DNA of 64,000 bases. Source: Artocarpus heterophyllus. Lineage: Eukaryota; Streptophyta; Magnoliopsida; Rosales; Moraceae. Positions 23,151-36,134 of the stretch are shown here, one piece after another. Within the stretch, counting starts at the first letter, position 1; every line of letters begins with the position of its first letter. A program made the translations under genes and the position numbers. A model generated the notes under the pieces. That model was given only the letters and a program-made list of their open reading frames with translations. It had not been told where the DNA came from and did not search any database. The stretch covers positions 13,894,091 through 13,958,090 of the forward strand of contig CM046340.1 in NCBI GenBank assembly GCA_025403435.1, read 5' to 3'.

Positions 23151-25946
23151 TATTTTTCTTAACACAATCTATAATTATTGCATATATAATGCACTAGTAA
23201 TGTTCAGGTGTTACAGTTTAGGGTACACATCTTATGTTTTAAAGTTTGGGACATAGTATTTTAAAGGATATAATTGAGGGGCCTTTTTGTAATTATTCCA
23301 ATTATAAAATGTATTGTTGAAATTTGGAGTAGGGTTCTACAATGGCGAAAGGGCGACATGCATCAAATTTAAAATTTGAATTAAAATTATACTACATCAA
23401 TCTTTAACCAATGTGAATCTATTTGTATTTTTCTTGTTGTTGTTCCAAATGAAATAAGCTTTTAATAGAGCCTTAGTTTACTTTTTTTTTAAAAAAAAAA
23501 TGGCTTAACTTATAGTAAATTTAAGAGTCTAAGAATTATAAATTCATACAATAAGTTGATTTTTGGTTTATTTGAGGTTTTAAGTTTAAAATAATAAGAT
23601 ACTTAAGAGTCAAAACTTGAGCTCTATGTTGAACTAAAAAAAAAAGACTGTATATACATAGGAATTAAAAAATTTTAGAAGACAAACTAAAAGGAAAAAA
23701 AGAATGTCCAAAATCATCTCATTGATGCATAATTTGAAAGAAGGCCTTAACATTCAAGCATTCATTATGGAGGATATTTCTGGTATTTCAAAAACTTTAA
23801 CCAGTTAAAGATAATCATGGGATTGTTCAAAAGAAAAAAAAAATATTTTTGGGGCAATTTTTATAATAGAGAAGGAAATTTTGCTTCACTAGCCAATCAT
23901 AAGTATTTTGACTATCGGATTAACTTTTTAAAAACTTTGTAAATGGAAACAATTTTGCATCATGCGTTGTAAATTTTTAAAGTGGATGGTCACATATCGA
24001 ACAATTAAAAATTCTGATTGGATGGCTAAAACACTCTGCTCCATCAGTGAAGCAAACTTGACTTCTTCACCATAAGAATTTCTATTTTTTTGACCTACTT
24101 ATAAAAAGGAAACTTTTTCGGTGGAACTTTCATCAGTGGTGCATGTTTTGAACCATTACAACTTGTCAAAATCATTTTTTCTACAAATTTGATGACTAAA
24201 AGATGAATATGTACCGGTGGGTATTTTTAAGAAAAATTATGTGTATTTTTTAATTTTTCTTCTTCTTTTTTTATTGAACAAATGTTACAGTTTTGTACCA
24301 AGTTATCGAAAAATTTCACCGTGAAAGGTGTCTCAGTTTACGAGTACATTGAACACAACTGTCCAATCCGAAGATAACATTAATTTATATAAAAATGGCA
24401 AAAATTACATATTATGTTACACTTTAATAAATGTGTTTATTTATGTCATATTTAAAAAATCACGTTACACTATCATTCATGTTACATTTTTGTATTGTAT
24501 TATACTAACATGTATAGTATTTATAGAAAGTAAGTATTAAAAAATAGAAGTTACGAAAAATGTAATAATAGTTCAAGAAATCCTCTTACAATGTCGAGCT
24601 TTGTATTTGTATTTGATTAAATTCCATGGTGTGGAAATTGGCCCGTATAATACATAGAAAAATGACGTTTTCGAGAAATATATTCTTCGAGATAAGTGAC
24701 AGTTTCTTAAGACAATTTATTTGAAACGCCCCATAATCCTAGCCTATCTTTTTTTAAGTAATATCTAGGCTATTTTAAGGGTTGATCTCGGCTAATTTGA
24801 TTGACAAAATAATTACTAGAGTCAATTAGTGTTTATTTAGTGTGTGGTTTTTTTTTTTAACTTAATGTTGAGGGTTTCGAACTCTATACTGTGCGGTTAA
24901 ATCGGATATGAAATTGCTTTTAGGTTATGACATGTGAGTTGTTTTTAATGCATTGAGCCTTGAGTTTAGTCCAATAACTTTTTTTTGGTTGACATGTTGA
25001 CAAAATAGTTTTTATATCTCCTATACTTGCTTCTTCTATTTTATTTTTTATTTGTTGCGAATCCTTCCAATTAATTTATAGGTTAATCAATTGAACGAAA
25101 ATGAGTAAATTATACTGTTGCATTCTTAATTATTCGTTTTTTGCGTAATGTATTTCGAACTTCTAACCTTGACAAAATAAAACCTAAATTTTAAAATCAT
25201 TGATAATTAAGGTTCAATAGTTAACAAGAGTTAAAACACACGGACAATTTTGGTTACGAAATTCGCACGTAGGTTTTTTACTAGAAGAGCTCGTCATTTT
25301 AAGGAAAGAATTGAGGCTTAACACCATGAAAAAGAGTACATGAAAATTAAAAGTAGTTTTGGATTTTAATTGTCAATAATTTTAAAGTTTAAGATTTATG
25401 TGAAAGAATGAATAGTTCAAGTGCAACTTACTCGACGAAAATTACATACCAGTTTTTTTTTTTGGCTTACACATACGTATATTTACACCATTTTGTTTTG
25501 TTTTACATCTACCACACGTATACCAACTTTTTAAAAATAAAATACGAAACGCTAGTTTTTGTCCTTCTACCGAAGTTTTTCTTTTAATGGAGAAGTTTTT
25601 CTTTTTTCTTTTTTCTCTCATACACTGTAGAAGTGCAAGCATAAGGTTGTGATACGTTTTTCTCATAGAATAAAATAATAATAAAAAAAGATAATTAGAA
25701 ATACCCTGAAATCTATTGCAACTATACCTTTGGGTCCGTTTGTTTCAAAAGTTTGATTTATGGTGGTTTGAATTTTTTGGGTTTGAGATAGGGAGTTTGG
25801 AAACTATTGTTTAAAACTTGAATTTGAAATGATGTTTGAATGTATAATTGATTTTAAGTTTAAAAATGAATAAAATCTGAAACTGTATTTAGATATAAAC
25901 TTGAGAAATAAGTTTAAACTAAAGTAAACATTATATAAAAAGTAAG

Positions 25947-26330
25947 GGTTTGTTTGGTAAATGAATTCGAATTAGGAATTTAATTTGAATTAGTGTGATT
26001 TGAATTAGGATTTGAGTTAGTAATTTGAATTGTTATCCGAGTTAGTGTTTAGATGTGCATTTAAATTTTGAAATGAGTATGGAATAAAATTGAAATTTAT
26101 GTTTGGAGAGATAGTGAAAATAGTTTTTGATTTATTAACAAATCTAATAAAATCTTAATGTCAATGATCCTAAAAGAATGCAATATGGATCTTAATTTAT
26201 TCATCTCTTTACTAGAAACACAATGAAAAAAGAATTACATAATTAGATAACAAATGAAAAAGTTATGATTTTTTCCTCAAATATAAGAGAGATAATTTTT
26301 AGTTTTTATTGTAGCAGAGATATCCGAATA
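25947..26330 (+). repeat. dispersed AT-rich repeat, partner of 61-430
   Basis: Starts GGGTTTGTTTGGTAAATG and ends near 'gagatatccgaatatc'. It matches the reverse complement of 61-430 block by block with moderate divergence. Confidence 0.6.
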
Positions 26331-28113
26331 TCAAAAGTTTAGAGGGATGAGAACTCCGAAACTTTGGATTCATTCAAATTTTGGAGGAAAGAAACACGTA
26401 TCTAAAAGATTTTTTATACTTAATCTAGATTTAGGTCCATTAAGTTAATATAATACTCGAATTAAACAAGTCCTAGCTACATATTATTAAAATAATTTGT
26501 ATAAAATGCTCATCAGAGCAAAAAACACTTATATTTAAAAAAAAAAAATTCTTTAAAAATATGTATTAAAGTACGTGAAAGAATTATAATACAATGGATT
26601 TGATACTAGGCTGACTTCAAAATCGGTTTAAAATGATGATTTTGAGTTTGGGATGTTTTTCTTGCTTTTATGTTCTATCAGAGTTTGAGATTGGATCTCA
26701 ACAAAACAAATCCAAACACCTACCCAGTCTTAAACTTGGGTTCAAACTTGTTGAGTTCCCCAAATAAACAGCACCGAGAAATATCTTACTTCAACACTTT
26801 TTGAGTTTTAGAAAAAATAAAAAATGCTCTTGATCAGTAACTGTACAAAAACTGACATTTTGATCGTATCATTTAATGACAGAAGTGCACCTGCATGTGT
26901 AATTCACTCTAAAATCTGCCAAACGCAAGTCTCGATATTATATAATTTTTCTTACCGTTTGTTTGACTCAGTGATAAAATCATAATTTTTATTATAAATT
27001 TAATTATAAATAATATAAAACTCTCACATATTATAATAATAATAAAAAAATTACTATAATATAAAACTTTTATATACTACAATAAAAATAATTTTAATCA
27101 ATAATTTTTACCATTCTTCTAAACACCACATTAAGAAAAAAAAAAAAACAGCTCAAATTTTTTTTGGTGAATGAACGGGGTAATAAGACCCATAACAGCT
27201 CAAATTTTTAAACCCGAACCCTTTTTGTTCTTACAATTTTACCCCTATGCATGTGTTGGCCTAAAATATTTTGATCGAAATAATGTATATACAAATTATG
27301 TAAAACCAAGAAAAATGTCACTGCATTTTTCCTTAAAAAGTTAGCATACGCAATTTCCTTCTAAATGATGGGGCATGGGCACTCACAGAATTAACGTGCA
27401 AAATTATTTTTCCCTTTCCACTTGTAGTGGGAACGCCTTGTTCATCATGTGGTCCACATATTAACAATAAATTGGACAAGCCATCTACTCACTTTTAGAC
27501 GGTCTATCTAACAAATTAAAAGTATATTTATGCTTGTACAGTTTAGCAAGGATTTATGATTAAATTACTTTCATCCTTTTATAAGGTTCGCTGAATAATT
27601 AAATCACCTCATCTAAAATTCTCCATCTTCTTGAATATTTATTGTTACCCACTCACTTCTATAATTTAAATTATCCTGGGAAATTAGGATCATATATATA
27701 TATATATTAAAATCGTCACGTGGGCGGACTGCGTTGAGGAAGTAGGGGAAATAACCAAACCCTAGCTAGTTTGTTCTGTTTTTATTTTTTAAAGGGTGTA
27801 TGATTGGTAAAATTAGCTTTAACTAAAAAAATTTTGATTGCTACAGTATAAAGCTTTTATATGTTATAGATTTTAAAAAAATAAGTTAAATTATAGTATA
27901 AAATTGTCATATGTTACAATTTTTCGTTTTAAAGTTTTAGTTTTAATTATATTTTTTAAATATCTTATTATTTTATTTTATATTTTTTGAGGGATGAATA
28001 TCTGTTTTGTTTTTTTTTGTTTTTGTTTTTGTTGGATATCATATTGGGCGTGAAGGTTCGTTTCCTCAACTTGGGAATAAAACGACACATCTGGCGCTGT
28101 CTCATCCATGAAG

Positions 28114-28151
<38 letters not shown>

Positions 28152-28771
28152 TATTCCTACAAATCGAGTGGCATGTGTCTATTTTAATTTTGATGCCCTT
28201 TTTTGGTTGTCGTGTTGTAGTTGTCGATGACTAATGAAGCTGGACCACGTTTGATCTCCTAAGATTCTAGTCGTGATGCATTTGGACTTTGGGGACCTCG
28301 CTCTCCTCCACCACTCGATTGTTGTTTCTGTGTGTTTTATTTATTTATATGATTATCTTTCTTTTCTTTTCTTGACGTGAGATTTCAAAAATAATTATTA
28401 TATTGTTGGGTCGTGTTTGTATTATTGTATTTTTTTTCTTCATCTGGTACTATATATATTTATATTAAAACTCTTCCTGTTCATTCATGCAGTGCACTGC
28501 AGCGATGATTGGTGGTTCTCACTTTAGTGCAACTACCCTAATTATGGTGAACATGGTCATACGTGATTATAATTTATGATCGTGGTGTCCCTTTGATATT
28601 TCCAACGTTTCAGCTAACCTCCTTGAAATAACCTCCACAAGGTATACAAATATACATATATTATTCGGATTCTGATAAAAACTATGTTAGATACAGTACT
28701 TGAATGCAAAATCTCCCTCGTATGAATAACCGATAGAGTGTTTGAAAGAGTGATTTGAATTCTATAGTTTA

Positions 28772-28879
28772 GAGCCTGTTTGGTTCGATTATTTGAATAG
28801 AGTATTTGAATGGAGATTTAAATTTTTATAAGAGAAAATACTGTAGCAAAATGATTCGAACCACGAAACAAACGGGCTC
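28772..28879. mobile_element. second copy of the Harbinger-like MITE
   Basis: Starts GAGCCTGTTTGGTTCG and ends with the inverted counterpart ACGAAACAAACGGGCTC. The interior 'agagaaaatactgtagcaaaatgattcgaa' parallels 8982-9010. Flanks are TTA on the left and TTT on the right, a decayed 3 bp duplication. Confidence 0.6.
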
Positions 28880-30259
28880 TTTGAGATAAATAATATAAGG
28901 CTCTCACATGTTAACATACAATGTTAAAATATGATATGATATAAAGCTCTCATATGTTATATTATGCGATTCGAACTTTAGAGTTGGATCTCCTTTCGAC
29001 AACCTATAAATGTATCTATTGTTCTCTAAAATTTAATTCTTGATCGGAAAGGTGTTCCCGTCCAATAAAGAAAATCATGAAAAAAAGTATGAAATTATGC
29101 AACCAATTATATGATAACAATTTTGAAAACTCATTGGTGATTGTCCTAAGATAGGAGGAAAAAAAATGTCAATCATCACGTCCTCTTATTGATTCTTTAT
29201 CAAGAAAAATGAGTGCTAAATTTATGTACATATCCAAATTAAATATTATTTAATGTTTAAAACTCGGTTGGAACCATTCAAACAGTATAAAGCTCTTAAT
29301 GACCACTGCAAAAAAAAATAAAAAGTTGTTACATAATGTAAAACTCTCACACGTTATAGTTTTCAAATTAACAATTTTAATTCCAACCACTCTCTTAAAT
29401 ACTCATTTAGTTATGTAAAAAGGATATTTTAGTAAGTACTATTCTTAAGTTAGTAAATACTAGAAAAGAAATATAATTGATTTTCATCATGCCAAATTGA
29501 TATGTAAACACTCAAGAAAAAAAAATATATGATTCTCATTCTTAATTTTGTATTATCTAATTTATTTTTCAACGTCATTACCTTTCTTATTACATTCTTT
29601 TATAGTTTGGTAAACGCGCCCTAAAATTCTGAACAATGTGGATTTGTTGAATCCATTTAAGATATACTGCTAATCCAGAGAACTAATAACTCCATATTTA
29701 TTTTTGAAAAATGTTTATATTGGAAAGAATTTTTCACTCACTACAGACAGCTGGACATTGAATTGCTCAATACTGATACAATAAGCCAATGACTGAACAA
29801 TCGTCTGGAACAGAAAGTTGCTTCGGCAAATAGTAGTAAAGCTCCCTGGAAGCAGGCTCAAGTTATCGTCCAAAAGAAATTCAAGACGGTAAAGGAGTTA
29901 TCATAAGGGCTGTAGAGTCCTGAAATAATTTTCAAAATCCCATGAAAGCTAGTAATCAGACTGGTCGAAAGAGTAAAAAACTTTTTAAGAAGAAAAATAT
30001 ATTTCAAAAATAAATTCGGCACAATTAAGGGCAATTTTGTCTAATCTCTATGTTTTCTTTATCAAAAAAGTTTACGAGAGATTAAATTGAAACAAATATT
30101 TCAAATTTAAACAAATATTGTATTTATAATTATGTAATTGACCTATTTTCTTACACAAACTCGCATAGTTTCAAGTTCAAGGAAATCAAACTCCTAGCCC
30201 TAATACTCATACAAGCATATAAGCCTTCTATCGGTGCCTAACATGCCTTTTGTTAGTAA

Positions 30260-31110
30260 TAGAGATGCAACAATAGGCCGAGGCTCGTGGGCCGGCCCGA
30301 GCCCATCCTGCTACAATGATAGGCCCGGCACTGTTTACGGCCTGGCACGGCCCACAAATACTTGTGGGCTGGGCTGGGCCAATATATGTTGGCCCATGGG
30401 CTAGCCCGACACGGCCCATGAAAAATCATGGGCCAGGCTGGGCTGGGCTGGGCCTGGGCCGGGCCGGCCCGTCTAGGCCCACAATGGGCCTGCCCATCCT
30501 GGCCCATCTAGGCCCACAATGGGCCGGCCTATCCCGACCCACCCTTAATTCTTACTTCTATGTATTATTGATCTTACATCTTTCTAACGTCACTCTTAAT
30601 TTTTTTTGTTTTTAGTAATTTTGTAAACATTTTATGTATAATTATCCCGATTGTACTCTTTTTTCCTTACCAAGGTTTTGTCCCACTGGGTTTTCCTTGA
30701 AAACGTTTTTAATGAGGCAATCGTAAATAAAATATCATTTTTTTATATTTCCCTTAACTATTCAAACTTTTATATTTGTTAACTTGTTTAAAAATTCAAA
30801 AATAAAAAAATTAAAAATTACATGCTTAGATGGGCTGACCCATTTAAACACATGATGGGCCAAGATGGGCCAGCCCATTTAAGGCCCACGGCACAACCCG
30901 ACACGGCCCATGTAAAATTGGCCCGCGGGCCGGGTCGGGCTAGGTTATTTTTAATATGGGCTGGGTCGGGCCGGGCCGGGCTAAGTTATTTTTAATATGG
31001 GCCGGCCAGGCCCACGAAATTCATAGGAAGGGCCGGCCCGGCCCGCGGCCCGTGTGGGCCTAAGGAGAACGGGCCAGGCCGGGCCGAGCCGGCCCGTTCT
31101 TGCATCACTA
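30260..31110. mobile_element. 851 bp non-autonomous hAT element with GGCC-rich subterminal regions
   Basis: Ends are TAGAGATGCAA and TTGCATCACTA, an imperfect terminal inverted repeat of hAT type. The element is flanked by 8 bp direct repeats with one mismatch: GTTAGTAA (30252-30259) and CTTAGTAA (31111-31118). Both subterminal regions (about 30278-30540 and 30830-31090) are packed with GGGCC, GGCCCG and TGGGC words, in sharp contrast to the AT-rich middle. Such arrays in hAT elements are usually taken as transposase-binding sites. No transposase is encoded; frames over this region are produced by the repeats. Confidence 0.8.
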
Positions 31111-31118
31111 CTTAGTAA

Positions 31119-34100
31119 CTCTTGTAGGCTATTTGGCAAGTTGGTTAGCAATTTTTACTTTTTAGTGTAATTGCTAAAATATTTAAACTGTAGTTAGTAG
31201 TTAGTTGTAGTTAGTTAGAACCAATTAGTTCTAACAAACATTCCAAACACATGCACATAATGCTCTTGACAATTCTCACCTAATTGAGAATGCCCTTGTT
31301 ATATCTTTATGAAGTAATGGGCTCTCCGTCCCATGCCTAATGTTTCAATGGTGGTAAATTAAAGGGTAGTCTTAGCAAGGGTTTATCAGCAAAAACAATG
31401 ACAAGACAATCTTGGGAGTTGGGTGTAAATAGCAGACGAGGACTACATGAAGATCAAAGCCTTGTAGTGGGCCATGCACCCGCAATCAACAATTGTATAA
31501 TTGCTCAAAAAGATGCGAAAATTGTTGCATAACGTTCTTGTGATATATTGGCATCCTTGGAAATTTTGAGGATAAAATATAACAAAATGCCAGATGAGAA
31601 AAAGGCAGCTTATCAACTTAAACAGCTTGTAGTAGAAAGAGCTCTAAAATGGGAAGATTTTAATTTTTTTTTTCATAGATTTCTTCTTCTTAAATTTGTT
31701 TAGTTTGATCTCAATTTGTTTTTCCTTTTTATTTTTAACCTTTCTGACTTAATTCTTATTAATTATGTCCTTTCCTTCTCTTTTTAATAAAAGTTTTCGC
31801 TTACACAGAAAAGAAAGAAATTTACGAAAGTTACCATTTCAACAATAATTAGAACAAATCTCTGTTCAACTAGGGTTAAGAGGAATGTTGAGTGAGACAA
31901 TATACCAATTCAAGGAATTCTAGAGGCTGAGAAAACTTGAGTTGTTTTTCAATGAATTTATTCGTAAAAAACAAGATTAAAAACCTCACAAACATTTAGA
32001 CTAGACAACGGTGACCATATTAAATTTGCCAAAATTTTAGGGTTTTTTTTTAGTTTTTAACATAAACTAAGGATTCTATTATTATAAGAGCTCATACCGA
32101 TGACACTTGTTTTTAACATTAGATTAAGTGAATGTCACATTATGATAAAAATTATACAAAAGTAACAAAATTTAATACAAATCTAACGATTTGAAATAGT
32201 GTCCAATTAATAAGGTTTTTTTTTTAATATATACTATAGTAAATAATTCTGCCATAGACAAGTCAAATCATTACATGTGATTAGTTTTAAACGTGCTCCC
32301 AACCATTCAATCACGTGGGTCCCCTATTTTCATAAATTGTGAGACACAGCCGGCATCATATGGCATGCCTCTAACACAAAATCATAGTTTAATGGCCTTC
32401 AACTTGTATGCCTAATAGCACAATGATCTTTATATATTCTGAAAAATATATTTAATCCTTAATCAGAAAAAATAACAATGGATCTATGATATTAAATTTT
32501 ACGTGGAGTGAAAATCAAGTCTTTTCCTAATAAAATTCTCTTGCAAGCGAGTCTTGACACAAAAAGAGCATGAATATATGCAGATTTTTTTAGACTTTTT
32601 CTCAGGAAACAACTAAAGATGCGTGGACGATTTATTATTACCTACACGAGTCCCATCTTTTTCATTTTTTTCCTGTAATTTTAATTAAAGTCTTTGATCC
32701 AGTTGTAACCCAAAAGAGGCCCCTTAGAAAAATTGTGAATTTTTCAATGTTTATTCCTATAATTTGGAAGCTGTATAACATATCAACATTACATGCATGC
32801 CAACTGCCAATTTGAGATTTTTTTTTTCACCTGCTTTAAATTTCCAAGAACACTATTGTCTAAGGAATAAAAGTTACCTTGTGTTTAGCAGAACGGTTTA
32901 AACTAATAAGTTCAAACTGAAAGCTTTCATATAGTGACAGAGGTAATCAGAGATTAAGCCCCCAGCTTTTTTCTTGCCCCTATATAATATGGGTGTACAT
33001 GAGTAGTATACTCAAAAAAGTTAACAAAATTTGCATAAAAGCTCCCCAAAAAAGTTGAATACAGATAATCTTATACATTATAAGGTATTAGCCCCCAACA
33101 AAAAATCCTACCTCTGTTACTGCTCTTACATGCTATAGTTTAAAGTAAAAATATGTTACAGTGTAAAGCTCTTACATGTTACAATATTTAAATAAGGAGT
33201 TTAAACTCATTTATTAAACACCCTAAACAACATAATACGTGAAAAGTCTTTCTGAATCTGATCATTTAACTTGTTTAAGGAACTGTAGGACAAAATAAGT
33301 CTACTGTCATCTTTTTCTTTTTCTTTTCCTCCCTTTCTTTTTGTTTAAGGCCATAATTCTATCATTTTGTGGAGAAACCCTGTTTAGTACTATATCCTCA
33401 ACAAAATTATGAAGCCAAATATGTTTCGGTTCATGATCAATAGTGAATCAATTTGATGCTGTAGCTCATTCATGCTTGGTTATATATATGGAGAGCAGAA
33501 AATGTAATTGAACAACCATGCAAGGGAGAAACACTTTGATGGGCAATTTTTACTTTTGTTATCGTACTTTTTATTGTTGAAATGAAATTTTGCTAAAAAT
33601 AAGAAAGAAAGAAAGAAAGAAAAAAAAGATCCTAGTATTACCACTAACAAAGTGAAAAATATTTCAAAATTAGTACACAAATTTCATAGATTGCGACATT
33701 CAAAATTAATTACACGATATCAAAAATATAATTTTTTTTATCCTACTACAAATTTGTCATTATTTTTTTTACAACATACTTTTGTAAAATTAAATAATTT
33801 CAATTTAAAAATAATTAAGAATGAATAATAGGCGTCATTTAAAATCTTAAAAGATGATTATAGGACATGCATCGGTAAACTTGAATTCAATATTATTTAC
33901 CAAGATAAATCAATTCATCAATAACCGACGTACGATGTACCAAAAAGAGCCGACTTCAAAAGGAGCCGACATACAATTAAATTTAACACCATTTGGGACA
34001 TTTACTAAAAGCAGACTTCAAAAAGGGCCGCCCACTAAAATTTCTCAGAAAGGAATTAAATGGAATGAAAAAAAATTTCTTAATATATGTAGGGTTATTT

Positions 34101-35945
34101 TAATTTTTAACTATGAGGAATTAGGGTCCTTATATTTTGACCCACAGCACTTTAAATGACATAAATTTAACCCCTTGAAATTTAATTTATTACACCAACA
34201 ACCTTTGCTCTCCCAAATGTTAAATCTCTCACAATTCATGCGTATGAGATGTATATAACATGCAAATAACAAGCCGTTGAAGACAAATTGCTTGTATTTA
34301 ACACTAAAACTAACATGATCAACCAAAACTTGAAGCTCAATGAGGTTGCTGTTGTTGTTTTTTTTTTAATTTTATTTTTTACTTTTTAAGAATGATGTAA
34401 GATTTTAAATTTTTTTCCCTTTAAAATGTCTTTATACTAAAAGGCCAAAAGTGACATTTCATATCCCAAACAGAGTCCCAAGTTACTTAGGCTATTTTTT
34501 AAGGTATGAGGTAGGTATTCAATATTATCTAAACACTGAAATAAATAACAAAACAGAGATGTAGTATCCTATTAATACGATGCAATTGACAGAAGTGGAA
34601 TGTCTTCGATTCTTAAGGGGTTATGCTGCTATTTACTACTAAACTAACTGATAAGAGAGATCAAAATACTCTTTCGTAATGTACGAAAAGCGTCTTGATG
34701 GTTTTTAAGAACGGTTAGAACTAACATTTTTGATTTGAAAACTGTAGCATGTAAGAGCCTTATATTGTAGCATATTAGAGTTTTATAATATTTGCAGTTA
34801 TAACTGAGGGTTAAAATCACTTTTTTCAAATGCCTTTTTATCTTTCAAATTAAGTATCTCTTGTTTCCGTTTTGGTCTGGTCTTTTGTTTTGGAAGTGAT
34901 TTCACTATCACAAAGGCGGCTGCAACATGCAACCTTTTATCTCACATGCTTTTGTCTAAAACACAAATACAAAGTCCAAATCACTCCAGCCAAGCCTTTC
35001 GAATAGTTCGCCATGACGAGTCACTTGCCTCTTTTCTTTCTTACTTTCTTTCTTTTTTTGAGGAGAAAATTCAAATCATTAGACATAATGAGAGTAATTT
35101 TCATGCGTCATAGTCCTTTTTCATGTTCTCATCATTTTGTGAAATTGGTGCTTCCTGGTGCACATTTATGCCATAAAACAATGAAAATAATTGACTTTTA
35201 ACTTTTAAGATGTTGCGTCACTAAGCAATATCGGTTAATACCGCACATGCTTTATTTATACAATATCTTAAGTTCAATGTAAAGATTTTAGCAATTAGCA
35301 ATACATAGTCCAAGCTTATCGATAATAACAAGTTGGAAAGCTAGGACGATGTGACAACAATCCATTTTAATTAGTTTTTATTGACTACTATAGTACATGA
35401 CATAGATTTCTAGTTAATTAATAATGCCAAAAGTTTGAACTTTGAATGCTTCAAAGTAGGAAAATGAGGAACCCTTTTTAGCACTGCCACTATTGAATGT
35501 TTTACATCCAATTCTAGGTGATGACCTGGTCTTGAAAGTTCAAAATTCAATGTTGATGTTAGAACTTGCGCTGTTATAAAAAAAATAAAGGATAACATTA
35601 TTTATTTATTTAATTCTTTCAGAGAATAAAATTTGTACCTCTGGTTTAGATTTTTTGTAGAGAAGGGCATCTTCAATCATTTATCTCCTCAATTTTAAAC
35701 TTTTGGAGTCCTGGTAATCTGGTAAGAGACAAAGTTGTTACTTGGAAGAGCAGAAACGTCAAAGATGCTATTTGGAACAAAACCCATTTTAATTTTACAA
35801 AGAATAGATAAAATTGAAGGTGCTCCAAGAATCCGGGTAAGAATGAGAACAACATAACGCAGTAAAATGCTTAAGCATCCTGAAATGTGTCACTAGTTGC
35901 TATTTCATTTGCAAAAAGAGAGTTTAAACTTTAAACCGTGATGGT
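31119..35945. other. AT-rich intergenic region, no gene seen
   Basis: I find no conserved coding sequence. Two copies of the dispersed 'ctatagtttaaagtaaaaatatgttaca / aaagctcttacatgttacaat' repeat lie at about 32885-33225 and 34650-34840. The first is close to the copy at 2570-2730, the second to 4870-5040. A short AAAG tract lies at 33600-33625. Confidence 0.5.
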
Positions 35946-36134
35946 TTAAGCTGAAGCTGCTTCAGCCGTATTGGCAGCAGCGGCAGCAGCTCTTTTCATG
36001 GTGAAATATTCTTCTGCACGAGCGACGTTTTTAGCAACAGATGGCTTTACCCACTTCTTCCGTCCAGGTAGTACCGTCAGGGAACAGCCAGCAGCCTCCA
36101 GCTTCTCCTTTGCCGATGTTGAAAAGGCACGAGC
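35946..36134 (-). pseudogene. chloroplast ribosomal protein uL15 (RPL15), last exon
   Basis: The minus strand has an acceptor (GCGTAG|GCT) and then 62 codons plus TAA: residues ARAFSTSAKEKLEAAG, then CSLTVLPGRKKWVKPSVAKN, an alanine-rich run and a stop. This is the C-terminal part of plant plastid 50S ribosomal protein L15, which sits near the peptidyl-transferase centre and is imported from the cytosol. This exon is itself intact and in phase 0. The exons that should precede it are not found between here and 48287, and exon 2 is frameshifted, so the locus is called a pseudogene. Confidence 0.75.

Larger units (their letters stand above)
23216..30251. other. AT-rich intergenic region with small repeats, no gene seen
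   Basis: No supportable coding sequence. It holds a dispersed repeat at 25947-26330, an (AG)15 tract at 28117-28146, a MITE at 28772-28879, and degenerate copies of the 'aaagctcttatatgttacaat' repeat near 27000-27085, 27830-27930, 28890-28975 and 29280-29360. The stretch 29990-30120 resembles 37250-37375. Confidence 0.5.

Noticed and set aside
28117..28146. (AG)n tract as a regulatory GAGA site
   Set aside because: It is a simple microsatellite with no gene nearby to regulate.
30228..30615. Overlapping Gly/Pro/Trp-rich frames on both strands
   Set aside because: They arise from GGCC-rich subterminal repeats of the hAT element and match no protein family.
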